DNA of 64,000 nucleotides from Neonectria sp. B-13. Taxonomy: Eukaryota; Ascomycota; Sordariomycetes; Hypocreales; Nectriaceae. Of the stretch, positions 46,245 to 58,818 are shown one piece after another. The position numbers and the translations under genes are program-made. Below the pieces are notes generated by a model. That model saw only the letters and a program-made list of their open reading frames with translations. It was not told the DNA's origin and did not search any database. Within the stretch, counting starts at the first letter, position 1. Every line of letters starts with the position of its first letter. The DNA lies in the NCBI GenBank assembly GCA_002682825.1, contig NOKP01000032.1, forward strand, positions 472,819 to 536,818. The letters run 5' to 3'.

Positions 46245-46884
46245 ATATAAGCTTTTATATAATCTATATAGTAAATTAAAAAAACATTTAAATCTTATTT
46301 TTATACTATAAATTATAGCTTAAAAGTTTAGTCTAAAGTATATAAAATAACTTATAATTAACTACTTTAAACCTAAGAAATTAATCTAATTAATAGTTTT
46401 TAACTATAATATTCTATTATAAGATAGAATCTAGCTTAATATAATAATAGCTTAATAGATTATAATAGAATAGCTCTTTCTAAAGAAGTTATCTTTAAAG
46501 CTAAAAAGGAATAGTTATATTACTATTATAAAGAAAGAATTCCTTAAGAAGTTATATAATTCTATTTATACTTTATAGATTATACAATTAATAGATAATA
46601 TTATTCTAACTAACCTATAGCTAAAAGAGTAATACATTAGAAACTAAAGGAATCTTATAGTTATTTCTAATATTAGCTATAAAGTATAAAGAGATTTAAT
46701 AGAGAGAGTTAAAAGCTTAATAATTGTTCCTAGTATTAATAGATAGAAAGGGCAAAAGTTAATAATTAGGTTTAAAATCCAAAGATCTATTCTTCTATTA
46801 AGCTTAAGTAAAGGAAATATATAACTATTTAGTACAATTATAGATAAGTAGAAATAATAGTTTAAATAGTAGTTTTAATAGTAT
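46245..46884 (+). mobile_element. Family A fragment, A8
   Basis: The 3' two thirds of a family A copy, beginning at the TATAAGCTTTTATATAA part of the frame and ending TTTTAATAGTA. RIP-mutated. The missing 5' part was not found next to it. Confidence 0.65.
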
Positions 46885-47579
46885 TATTTAATATATATAT
46901 ACTTATTAATATTAAACTATATTAAATAGAATCTATTTAATATATAAGTATTATATATTATAATAAAAAGAAAAAAGTAAATACTAAAATAATTCTACTA
47001 GTTATAACTGCTTAATCCTAACTTAAGCTATAATATATTATATATTAAAGTATTATATTCTAGTTATAATAATACTTAGCTATTTAGAGTTAGCAGCCTA
47101 GCTCTTTTATTCCTACTTTCTCCTCTTAGAATAAAAGCATACTTAAAGGACTCTTATACTCTATTCTAATAATAACTATATAACTTAGTCCTAATCCTTT
47201 ATAGCTCTAGACTCTATCAAGCTATAAGACCCTATTTTAAACAAGATCTAAATATATTTAACATCTATTAAAGGCATACTAAAATCTCTTATAATACTTA
47301 ACCTTTATTAAATAATATACTTATAAACTCTTAATAGACTACCTTAGATAGGCCTTATAGAACTACTAATAAATCTCAGGCTATACTAGTATCTCCTTAC
47401 TCTCCTTTAACTTAATAAGAAGATTATTTTCCTATAGAGTATATTTAGCCCTTAGAGCTAAAGCATACTTAGCCTTACTCCTTATCTATATTAAGCATAA
47501 AGTAACTCAATTCTAAGTAGTACTACTAGTATGTCTATGCTTTATACAAAGAGTTCAGTCAAATTGTACCTAGAAAGTT

Positions 47580-48480
47580 GTTTTACTATTCTTAGTTATG
47601 CACTTAAGTGAAGCATTTTCAAGGGGCCATTCCTCAAAGTTGGCAAGAACCACCCTGACTTCGGTCTCATCGGGCGTCGCCTGGGATAACACTGGGCTGA
47701 GGATACCGCTTGCCTAGGCATACTTCCCCCTGTAGGTTGACTGGGTAGACCTCGACCTCAAAGACGGTCTTCCCCGACGATGGCGCTTAACACTAGCGGT
47801 TGCATCAGGCCTTGCCCAAAAGGGCTGCTTTGGCAGCCGACAATCCATAGTTCCCAAAGCCTCATCACTGCCGATCACTAAACCGCGGGAAACCGTCGGT
47901 AGAGCTCAGCCCCTGTTAGACAAACTCGGGCATGATCGACGTCCTCGACTTTGCTTCTTCCTGGCCTCCAGTTTTTCCTTCCGGCTCGTGCTGGTCTCGA
48001 CGCGGCCGTGCTAGGGGTACCCACGTCCACACCAATATCCCTGGGGCTGGCCATCTGCCGACACTTCAATCCGCGCAATATTATTTGCGCAGTCTGTGTA
48101 AAGGTGGTTCTGCATATACGAGGTGATAAGCATCGCTGACAATGCGCAGGCCAGCAGACCGCTAAACCCATTATGTAGCTTGCACTATCAGTCCTGGTGA
48201 GCAATGTTCTCCTACTGCGACCGATGGTGGCGAAGGGCGATCCCGCCACCTATAGCACAAACCGTGAGCCCACTATTCCCATGCCATTCATTCCATTTGT
48301 CAGCGTTGAAAAATGGGGTGTGAAAGAATTAACTAGCCTGAAATTCTTACGACTTTAGCACCTACCCCCTCCAAAGTCCTTTGTATATACAGCAGCTACT
48401 ATTGCTACATAGCCCTGCTACTCCTTGTTCTTATAGGAATCCGAGTAGTTGTATATGCTGCGGATGACTAGGCAAGGAAA
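47580..48480. other. GC-normal islet between RIP blocks
   Basis: Composition returns abruptly to normal for about 0.9 kb. The minus-strand ORF 47878-48249 (123 codons; ends GAELYRRFPAV) has hydrophobic and basic stretches but no recognisable family, and neighbouring frames are equally plausible. It may be the remnant of a membrane-protein gene. I do not call a function. Confidence 0.4.
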
Positions 48481-48489
48481 GTGGTTCAT

Positions 48490-51400
48490 TAATCCTACTG
48501 CTTCTATTTTAAAGCATAGAATGTTTTCTTCTATAATAAGCTTATCTCTAACTAAAGTATCCTTTATTAGCTGGTTTTCTAAGGTAATAATGCTATAATT
48601 GGTTGTTAGATTATCCTTATCTTAAGTCTGTTTGAATTATAGTATTAGCTTTAATAGATTACTATTATAAGCTATTATATAGCTTAAGTTATTATTTATA
48701 GGATGTATAACTTTAGACTGATATAGTCTATTACTACTTAGATATAGCTAATTATACTTCTTTTATAGTCTTAGCTTCTTTTAGAGAAAGTTATTTATAT
48801 CCTTTTTAAGACTATAGCTATTATTCTTATATTATACCTTAAGTCTATTTACTACTACTTATAGGACTATAGATAGTTAGTTTAAGATACTTATTTATTA
48901 GAAGCTCTAATTTTAAATGGTTTTACTAAAGTTATATTAGAGTATACTATTCTTTATATCTTAAGGAGTACTAACTATAATGTTACTTAAATAGGTTAAC
49001 TTTAGATCTAAGGGTTATAGGTAGGTCTACTTAGGTAAAGTTTATAGACTAAGCTAAGTGTATTAAACTCTATTATCCTTTGAAAATTCTAGTTTATCTT
49101 ACTTATTATCCTATATAAATACTATAATTAGTATATTACCTCTACTATTAGTTGCTAGTTATTATATACTTTTACTAATACTTGTTTAGCTAAGTATAAT
49201 ATTATAGGTTAAGGTAATTATAGTACTATAAAAGGTATAAATCAATTTAAAATTCTATTTAAGCTTATAGATAAAGGCTAAGCCTTTTTCTCTTACTAAA
49301 ATATATCTATATAAAGCTAATAATATAAAGGTATATATTACTAATAGGAAGAATAACTTTCCAGTCTTACTATTTCTCTTAATATTATATTAAACTAAGA
49401 CTATACTACTTAAATACTAATACTTAACAACTTATAGATATATTAGCTATATATTCTAAAGAATAAGTATTAATATTATCTATAGAGTTAGCTGTATTAT
49501 TTTAATGTATCTATTAGGCTTAAGAATAAATATATATATTAAACTCTAATTAGATAGATATTTCTAAGGCTTAAGAGAATAGTTTTATAGAGATAGTTAT
49601 AGTTTATTCTAATTAAGATATATTAATAAAAGTAAACTATTATTATTAGTTATAACTTTAAGAATATATATATTACTTTAAATTCTACTTTCCCTTTAAT
49701 AGTAAACCTTTATAATTAGTATTTTATAAAACTATTATAGCTTTTATATAGTATTTACCTTATTAGTCTTATAATAGATTATTACTTTAGAAGGTATTAC
49801 TTTAATAGTATTATCTAATACTTATATTAATAGGAAAAGTCCTAGAGTAGCTAAAAAGATAATATACAGATTAACTATTTCTTACTATTATTACTAAGGT
49901 CTAAATAGCTAGTAATTAAATAATAAATAAAGTATTAAAGAGAATTTATAGATATATATTTAGTATATAGTATACTCTATTTATAATTAATAGTTATTAT
50001 ATTATAATATATTAGTAATTACTACTAGTATAATATTATTATATTTACTAATTTAATTATAAAGAATACTATAGAAAGAGATTAATATATTAAAGATCTA
50101 AAGCTGAATATTCTATAGTTTAAGATAGAAGCTTAAAGTTTAATAAATAACTTTCTCTATTTTATAATTTAAGGAATTTATAATTATTTAAATTCTTATA
50201 AGAATAATAATTAATATAAATATATAGTACTTATAGCTATAATATTATATAAGAGAGCTTTTATATATTCTAAGACTAATAAAGATAGTTATATTATTAA
50301 TATAGGCTAGTAAAACTAAATAGTACTACTTTTATAAGAAAAGAGAAAACTATATTAAACTATTACTATTTTTAGTTTTAATAGAAACCTTTATTAAAGA
50401 CTCTATAAACAGCTTATTTAACTAACTATAGCTATAATAAGCCTATTATAAGGGCTAAGTCTTATAAGTAGGATAAACATAGGTATATACTAAACAAATA
50501 CCTACTTATAAGCATTTAATTATATTATAGTAGAGATATATAGGTATTAGACCTTTAATAACACTTAATAAATAGATAAATATAAAAGTAAGTAACCCTT
50601 TATAAGGGAACCTAATGTATAATAATTACTATATTATATATTAATTTCTTTGTCTTAAGCTTAATTGGTTTTAAAGTTCTTTATTAACCTTTACCTTTAA
50701 CTTAAATCTATCTACCTTTTCTATCTAGTCTAAGTTTTTCCTTAACCTTATATAATCCTTCCCTCTGATTTTATAATGCACTAGCTAGCCATTTGTACTA
50801 GCTCTATATAATTTAGTAGCTCCTAGAACCATAGGGTATATTTATCTCTAGTTAATTTATTAGTAATAGCTTTGTTTTAGTATAATCTAGCTTTTAATCT
50901 TTTAGTAAGCTTTTTAAGAAACTCCTTTTCCTCTCTAATAAAGCTAATATTATTGACTTTAGTACCTTTATCATTTAGAAGTAAATAGTAGCTAAATATA
51001 GCTAGATATACTATTTGGATAGTATTAACTGCTATATAATTAAACTTAAAGCTACTAAGATTATATATTTTAGCCTAGTAAAGCTACTATTTATATTTAA
51101 TAGGCTTAATCTCTCTATCTAAAGAGTAATAATATTCTATTTTATATGCTTTATAGCTCTATTTCTTACTACTAGGTTATAAGATATAGTAGGTAATAGT
51201 AAAAGTAGAATATATTATAGTTATATTATACTGTATTATAGTATATTAAGAAAGAAAGAAGAAGACTGGCTGGACTTATTAGCTTAATAAGAGATAGTTA
51301 TTTATATGTACTATAGTTTAGGATAAGCTTTTTATGAATTGGATATTAAGGTTAGAGAGAGGGACCTAGATAGGTTGTAAAAATAGGCTTAAGGTATAAT

Positions 51401-51571
51401 ATTAATATAAATTATATTACTAGGAAAGCTTACTATATTTAAGTTATTAGGATTAATAGTACTAAGTATAGTATCTTACTGTATTAACTGCTATATGTTA
51501 TCTACTGTATTGTCTTGATCTATTAGATAATATTGACTAAGGCTAAAATTACTATAAATAAAAGTAAGTAA
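48490..51571. repeat. AT-rich RIP block III
   Basis: Contains family B copy B2 at its right end. The 48500-50580 part is RIP-like, dense in TA dinucleotides and stops on all frames. I could not match it to a transposon family or to other parts of the window. Confidence 0.7.
50596..51557. mobile_element. Family B element, copy B2
   Basis: 962 bases colinear with B1 from CCCTTTATAAGGGAACC to CTAAGGCTAAAATTACTATA. Bounded by an exact 14-bp repeat ATAAAAGTAAGTAA (50582-50595 and 51558-51571). RIP-type substitutions are denser than in B1. Confidence 0.8.
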
Positions 51572-53415
51572 TCTTAAAGCTAAGATAGCATTATTCAGCT
51601 TAGCAGGTCACTTACCAGTGCAAGAGGGATAAGACAGAGTTGTCTTAAAAGAAGATACATAAGAAATCATAGTAAGACAGTAAGAGGGGAAACTATTGAC
51701 TTAGGCAGCAAGTGCGACCAGATTGTGAATCATTGGTCATAGTATATAGCCTCAGTTGTAAGGTGCCACGGAAGGTTGCAGCAGTGAGTAGCTGAATGTG
51801 TATCACTTGCCCCGCACACTGTAGCATCAAATTGTAGTCGGGCAGACCGCCGCCGCCCCGCGCAGATCGCTCAGAGCCGACTAGATGATCTGCATTATCG
51901 ATTCACCCTCAAAGGAGAAAACTTGCTGCTGCATTACAGGTGTTGGTTGTAATTGACCTTCCCTATCTTACCTTACACAATACAAAGACCCATAAGTTGC
52001 TTATCTACCAGCAGCAGCCAAGGCGGATAATACCGATAAGATGTGGTATTTTCTCAACCAACGTTGGCAGAAATGCATTAATACATTGCTGCCTAATACT
52101 CAAACCTGCAGTAACACCAAAACAGTTATGCACTTTGCCGTCCGAACTGCGCGTTGCCTTGGTCGAGCTAAGGTAGCTTCCTAGAAGGTCACAGGGGCAC
52201 ATAGTCAATCATAGCACGCTTGAAGGAGCCCCGAGGGGTGGTCAGTGATCACATGACCCTCTTTGTGTTGTTCAGGACGTACATCCTGACGGGATATTGG
52301 GTCCGGGAGGGGAGACCATTCCGTCGTTGTTGTAGCCTGATAGCTCTTAGTGTAGTAGAATCATTATTGTGGATCACTCTCTGTGGTACGGAGGAATGAG
52401 GCCAGACCGCAAGTGGGGCTCAGATCACAGCAGCGTGTCCGCGATTACTTAGGAAATGGAAGATATTAGCCGTTCCGCAATATGCATGTTGGTTTTGGCG
52501 CTTCCTTAGCAGGCTTCGGCTAGCCGTAGAAGCAGAGCGTGGACGATTCTTGTTGGATGAATCAGAATCGAGGCCCAGTCGGATCACCGCAGTCAGATCG
52601 GAATGCTACTCGCGCTCTTGGCAGAAGTAAGCGCTAAATGTGAGACAAGGAGGTAGTACGCTACGTATACACACCAATAACAGCTCTTTGGTGGGTGGGA
52701 ATGAATGAAATTCACAAGTCCATCTGTGCGAAGTGTCGGCCACTATGCGAGCCCGGAAAGTCCATGTTGTCTCCCCCGCCCATGGCGAGAAGACTTGAGC
52801 GGAATTAGGGAATGACTTCACCTCTTGATTGGTTGTAACGAATGTAATGCATTCATGGGTTTCTCCGTATCGGCAGTGATACATCACCGGGCTGGCTGGG
52901 AATTGCATTTATTGGTTTTAGCCAAGCCGGATAGCTCCCATGCCGCACAAACAACCAATTGTCTCATGGCTTGCCAGTCTGGCAGGTGACAAGGCATGGC
53001 CAATGGGTGTATGACATGATTCCGATGTTGCATATTTTCTGCATGTTGGTTAGAAACTTCACATCTCGTTTCCCTTCCGCCCGATTTATGAAACCCCAGC
53101 CTCAGGTGCGGCTGAAGTTCCTTGTGGGCCTTGCCAGCAAATCAATGTGAGATGTGACAGAAAACTGGGCTCCTGGGAGAAGATCTTCGAGATACAACCG
53201 TTGGAACGTTTCTATGTGAAAATCAGGCAATAATCCTCATCCGGCCGAGTTCACACTCTAAAGTCTGCATTCCTATATTTTACCTCGAATGTCGACCGGG
53301 CGTTGTTCAGGACTATTTCGTTTGCGAAATCAAAATCTTGACACTCACCCAACTCCTTTTCTTCTCTTGCTTTCTTCAATCAACGCTTCTCCAAGTTTCG
53401 CCTAAAAGACTCCTC
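51572..53415. other. Intergenic, no gene seen
   Basis: Normal-composition DNA. ORFs at 51940-52176 and 52606-52908 have no domain signal. The last 200 bases should contain the promoter of the STAND gene. Confidence 0.4.
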
Positions 53416-56400
53416 ATGGATACAGCAGGACAGCCGGGCGACTCAATTGAGGGCATGTGGCTCGATGTTGCCAAGAAGTTTCGAGAGCTTACCGGGAAGA
53501 ACGTGGACTTGAACCCGCCCAAAACACTCCAGGACTGCATTAACGAGATTGACGAAAGCCGAGGCCCTGCGAAATCCTGCGACAACTCAAAGAGTGAAAG
53601 GGCAAAGAAATTTGGCATCACCGTCTTACAATGTCTCGAGCTCCTTGGTGGCGTGGCAGCACAGGGAAGCGAGATGGTCAGTCTTCACCAAATTATCTAT
53701 ACAATGGGTAGGTTAAAGGCTAGAGCTGACGCTGTGATATTTAGATCTTCGGTGCACCGTCAAGCATTTGCTTCAACGCAATTTTTCTACTTCTCAACAT
53801 CCCGCAGAACGTCAAAGACTTTCGCGACCAAATTGATGGCTTGTTTGAAACTCTAGAACCAAGCCTCAGTAACTTTCGCATTTACGAGAGAATGGACCAG
53901 TTCAGCAATCTAGAGCCCGAACTCAAGCAGGCTATTCACAAAGTCATGACCTCGTTTGTCGAAATTTGCGCTCTCACCATCAAGTTGAGAGACTCAGGCC
54001 GGTGGCGCAAGTTTAAAGACGGGATGAAACTGGCGGTTCTTCAGGATGACTCAGGCGTCAAGAAGCAGATCGAAGACTTTCAAAAGCTCAACCAAAACCA
54101 CAACTGGATCCAGTCGACACAGACTCTCAAAGCCGTACTCGATATGGATAGCAATCTCAAAGCCTTTCTTTTTCAAGAGTCTGAGAGCAGGCAAAAGCTC
54201 GCGGACGGCGTTGCGAGTCTCAAAGCATCAGATGAGAAAAAAAGATCCGAAGATGACAGACGCAAACACATGGAGAACATCAAGAGCAAGCTGGGCATCG
54301 ACGACGTCCTCTACAAGTCTTTGAAGGGCATGAGCGATAAGCCAAGGAAGGACTCTGTGCCAAATACAGCAACATGGTTCCAAGATCTGCCTGAGTTCAA
54401 CAAATGGGCAGATAGACATGAGGCGGTCTCAGACCCATTGTTCTGTCTAACAGGTGCGCCAAATACGGGGAAATCAACGGTCTTGTCGGCCATGCTGCAC
54501 CATCTCCAATCCATGTACGATGCACCAGCGAAACAGTCGCCGAAAACCCTGATAGCTTCGTACTTCTTCTCCAATACCACGAGCAAGGATGGTCAAGACA
54601 GGCGGCCTATCGCGACAGCACTGAAATGCATTGCTATTCAGTTTGCACACCAGCATACTGGGTATGCAAAGACTTTATCCGAGGCTTGCGAAAGCAAGAG
54701 CGAACATAGTCAGTTCTTTAGAGACGCCGGGTGCCAAGAGCTTTGGGATTTCCTTGCCATCGGCTCACCCAAGGGAAGCGCCGCGCATTACCTTGTTCTT
54801 GACGGGTTAGGAGGCTTGCCTGACGATACCCCTGAAAGAAAGAAGTCGAAGGAAGAACTCTTTGATATCATATCGAGATCTGCGACTCTGACAGTGCGAG
54901 TTCTCTTATCCGCGCGACAAGATCTGTTCCACCTAGAACGGTCGTCCTCCTATTACCATGTCAAAATTGAACAACACAGCAAAGAAGACATTGAAACCTA
55001 CATTCGGCATGATATGCAGTTCAGGGATATCTTACAAGACCCAGACGATGAGCCGCTGAGAACGAGAATCTTAGAGACTATGGCCACGCAGGTGTGTGGA
55101 AACTTCAATAAGGTGAAAGCAGCCTTGGACCAAGTGCGTGAGGTGGAGGCTTCAGATGGACTGGAGACCGAAATTGACAGGATCTTGAACGAGTCAAATA
55201 TGAACGAAAAACAAATCTCGGAGACAGTCATCAGTCAGTTGGAAGAGAAGCTGACTGGGCAGGAGATCGATGAACTCAACGAGCTCCTGATCTGGGTTAT
55301 TTGCGGCCGATGCTGGTTCACTGTTGAGCAGTTGAGCGCAGCATTGGTACTGCGATTCAAGAAGAAGGGAACTTTACGACTGAGAAAGAAATTGGAGGGT
55401 AAATACTCCAACGTGTTGAGGATCACAAGAGATGGATGGGTACATCTTGCCGATGATTTGCTTAACTTGCTTGTCAAGCCCAGAACCAGACCAAGGAGCG
55501 ACGACGACATGCCGACTTTCTCTGCAACCATCACCATCAACAAGGGCGACATCAGAACTGTTCAATCTTTCCTATGGAGCCTTTCTCGAAAGACTGAGTC
55601 CCTTACGCAAGACACGTTTGGTTTTGAAAAAGTCGCAGATCAGAAAATGTCGAAGAATAACATACAAGTCAACGAAGTGGATGGAAACCTCGCCATTTTG
55701 AGACGAACATTCAGCATACTAGCTGGAAGCCCTACCGACCCTAAGGAATCGAATCTTCTGGCCGGAGACCTGCTTGAATACCTACCGCGACAACTACAAA
55801 TGCTTGAAGGAAAGGCGGTCGGGTTCGATAGCCTGACGCAATCTCAAAACCAAGAGATTGGTAGCGGACTCTTTCCTCTTTTCGCCTCTGAGAAGGTCAT
55901 CGAACAGCACTGGGACAGCTGCAGAGGAGTGGAATGGTATCGAGATGGGGGAGAAATCGAGACCTTTCGGAAATGGTTCGCTAAACCCGAAGTAACAAGC
56001 CATTTGGGTGTGCTCGACCGCGACTGGTTGAGTCAAGTCGAGGCTTGTCGAAATCCGAATCAGAAGCTGCTGTCAAGGATTATGAGGACTGTTGCCAAGC
56101 ACTGGTTGTGTGATCGAGCGTGGGATGCTGTGTTGGCATTTGACTGGCTAAAGGCCTACATTCAGATGCCTTCAGGTCAAAATGAAGACGAAGATGAAAG
56201 CCAGGATGGCTCTGTCTCCGCCCAGGACGGTGAAGAAAGAGAGATGACCATTGAAGAGGTAGCCCAACGGTGCAAGAAGGAGCTTAATATCGCAGTCGAA
56301 ATGAATGCCCTCATGTACCAGCGAATTGGAGACACATACGCTGGCAGAACCGAATTCTCGCTGGCAATCAAAGCATACAAGGATGCTGTCGCTATGGGAG

Positions 56401-58037
56401 ACCCCACCTACGAATGTCTAGCAGGATTGGCTAAGTCCCTGGCCATGGACAAAAAATACGGCGAGGCGTGTGAACAGATGAGTGAGGCTCTCAAGGTTCT
56501 AGATGAGGGACAAGACTCCAACTCTGAGCATCGCGTCATTGTCTACCGCCATCTCAGTATCTGGAATGCTGAACTTGGTCAGAGGGGGCGCGCCATCGAG
56601 CATATGAGGAAGGCTGTACAGGTCATGCCAGACGACCACAACATTTACTATGAGCTTTTACTGTCTTTGCTGGACTATAACCTGCTAGAAGACGCCGCAG
56701 AGCTACTGCGTGATGTGGTCGCAGCCCAACAGCTGGAGGGCAGGACAAGCCTCCTCGAACGAATGTTGGCTTTGATCGTACACGACGATGATAAGGTCGA
56801 CAGTGTCCTACCAAAGATGTGCGAAGCCATTTCAGGCGACAGAGACACTTTTTCTGCTGTGGTTGAGACGATGGGACATGCAATTGAGAAAGTGGAGGAA
56901 GACAAGAGTCGCCTCTTCTTCTGCGAGGGCATAGCGTCCTATTACTACAGCAAGGCTGAAGCGATACCACCTGAAGGCGCCTTAAAGAGCTGGAAGAAGT
57001 GCATCGATGTTGATCCATGCACCCTCAACTGGCAAAAGTACGCATTCAAGTGGGCGTGTGCACACCACTGCGATCGGGCTAAAGCTTTGTGCGACTCAGA
57101 TCCAATCGCATCGGACGCTCATGTTCAACAATTGCATCATATCACGTCGAAGGAAGCTTCAATCCGCAGCTTCGGGTCCAATACCTATCTTGCAGCTTAC
57201 TACGCCAAGGTTGCGAAAAATATTCCCGAGTCTCGATCCGTTCTGAAAGCCAGCTTTGACGCTGCTATCAGCCTCCTTTTTGATGACACTGAGGAAAATG
57301 ACTGGGAAGGATACTACAAACTGTCTAGCGTCCTTCGATCTAGTGGCGATGATCTCGGCGCCTTGTCTGCGTTTTCTCTCTTGTCCACAAGCCTAGTGGG
57401 GAAGAATGAAATGTCTCACTTACTTGAGTTCGAGAATGAGCCTGCACGGACTTTGAGCGCCGAGTTAGTCGATACGTTGCCAGATGACAGATCGCGTGAA
57501 CGCGTGCTGAGTCAGCAACTGGATGTCCTCTTGAACAAAATTGCCGACGTCGTTAATTCAGAACCGACTGACAGTGAAGACTCTGTTCATGATGTCGAGA
57601 CAGAAGCGGCTTACAAAGAGATCCAATCCAGAATTCGCGAGATACAAGAAGCGGGTTTGTCGACCGCCTTTGAGTTCTCCTGCGACGGCCGATGTGGCAA
57701 GCGCTGGGACTTTGTCAATCCCTTCAATATCTGCAAGTACTGCAACGATGACGGATTTTGCGACGACTGCCTCAAGGAGTTGAAGGAAGATAAACCGAGG
57801 AATCCGTCTTTTAGGACGAGATGTAGTAAGGATCATGAGTGGCTGCGGCTGCCAAAGTGGAATAAGGAAGGATATCTAGCCTCGTTGAGAAGAAAGGTGC
57901 GTGTTGGGGGGCGGATTGATAAGGAGTATAGGCATGTGAGTGGGAGGATTGTAGATGCGAGTGAATGGTTAGCTGAACTAAGGAAGGAATGGGGGAGTGT
58001 AATTACACCAGGGAAATTAGTTGAAGAGAAGGAGTAA
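53416..58037 (+). CDS. STAND protein: Goodbye domain, NACHT-type NTPase, TPR repeats, ZZ-like Cys-rich end
   Basis: Exons 53416-53676 and 53745-58037 encode 1,517 residues. The ATG at 53416 (MDTAGQPGD) is chosen because upstream codons in frame lack an ATG. Residues 1-230 resemble the fungal STAND N-terminal Goodbye domain (MWLDVAKKFRELTGKNVDL, IFGAPSSICFNAIFLLL). The NTPase has an intact P-loop GAPNTGKS (about 324-331), Walker-B-like YLVLDGLGG (about 436) and LLSARQDLF. TPR-like helices span about 930-1,100 (IGDTYAGRTEFSLAIKAYKDA; HLSIWNAELGQRGRAIEHMR). About 1,399-1,450 is a zinc-binding-like segment (CDGRC, CKYC, CDDC, CSKDHEWL). Cytoplasmic NLR-like sensor by architecture. Trigger and output are unknown. 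It is the best preserved large gene of the window. Confidence 0.9.
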
Positions 58038-58109
58038 TAAAGATATAGGAATATCCAATAGTTATTATTAGTTTCATTATAGAGTGTAGGAAGCCAAGCG
58101 GTATAATAG

Positions 58110-58212
58110 TCTTACTCAAGTATTATATAGAGAAATAGGGCCTATTTCCACTTCTCCTCTAATTACTATTATTAGCTTTCTATTCTAACTATTACTATAG
58201 AAATAGAGCCTT
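58110..58212. repeat. Repeat F, RIP-mutated copy
   Basis: Aligns base for base with 14735-14830, with C-to-T and G-to-A differences (for example CACTTCTCCTCTAATTACT against CACTCCTCCTCCAATCACC). Confidence 0.6.
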
Positions 58213-58818
58213 CTATAGCTATAGTAATAAACTCTTATATAATTTATAGAAAACCCTGACATCTATAGGTCTTATCACTAGCCCTAACATCTATGGGTCT
58301 TATCACTAGCCCTAGTGATGATTAAATTACTATAGTGGAAATTCTAACGCTAGTAGGACATAGGGCTAGTAATGATTAAATTGAGATACTGGTGATAATT
58401 AAATTGAGATACTAGTAACAATTAATAAGATCTTAATAAGTAGATACTTATATGTCCTAAATATTAGTAAGTATGTATACATTAACTTTTAGATATAAAA
58501 AATACAAACTAATCTTACTAAAAAGTATAAACTCTAGTGTAAGATAAGTATTTACTCTATAAGGTTATCTTTTAATGTTTATAAGATAACATAGGTATAA
58601 TGCACTAACTATCTAGATTTAACCAATAGAAGAGAGACTAGGTTTTCTAAGCTTTCTATAGATCAGTCTAGTAATTACTACTTATATTAGTTAGACTTTA
58701 AAGAAGTAAATATATAATATAAAATAATAGTATACTTAAGGAAAGATAGAAAAGGAGTCTATAGAAAGTATCTTTACTCTTTGTATATACTATTATCTTT
58801 TAATTAATTTTTAGCAAT

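Larger units (their letters stand above)
39600..47560. repeat. AT-rich RIP block II, nest of family A copies
   Basis: Nearly all of 40424-46884 is family A sequence in nested order, with copies A3 to A8 described separately. The flanks are AT-rich with no gene signal. Only about 46940-47030 matches another part of the window (repeat D near 31430). Confidence 0.85.

Noticed and set aside
39600..47560. Candidate centromere because of extreme AT richness
   Set aside because: Almost all of it resolves into nested, RIP-mutated copies of a dispersed 1-kb family also present elsewhere in the window. Composition alone does not support a centromere call.
48500..50580. Possible copia or gypsy polymerase relic
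   Set aside because: Trial translations on both strands gave no convincing integrase or reverse transcriptase motif. Left unidentified.
53841..58037. Start of the STAND protein at 53841
   Set aside because: A spliced upstream exon from 53416 joins in phase and supplies the N-terminal half of the Goodbye domain.
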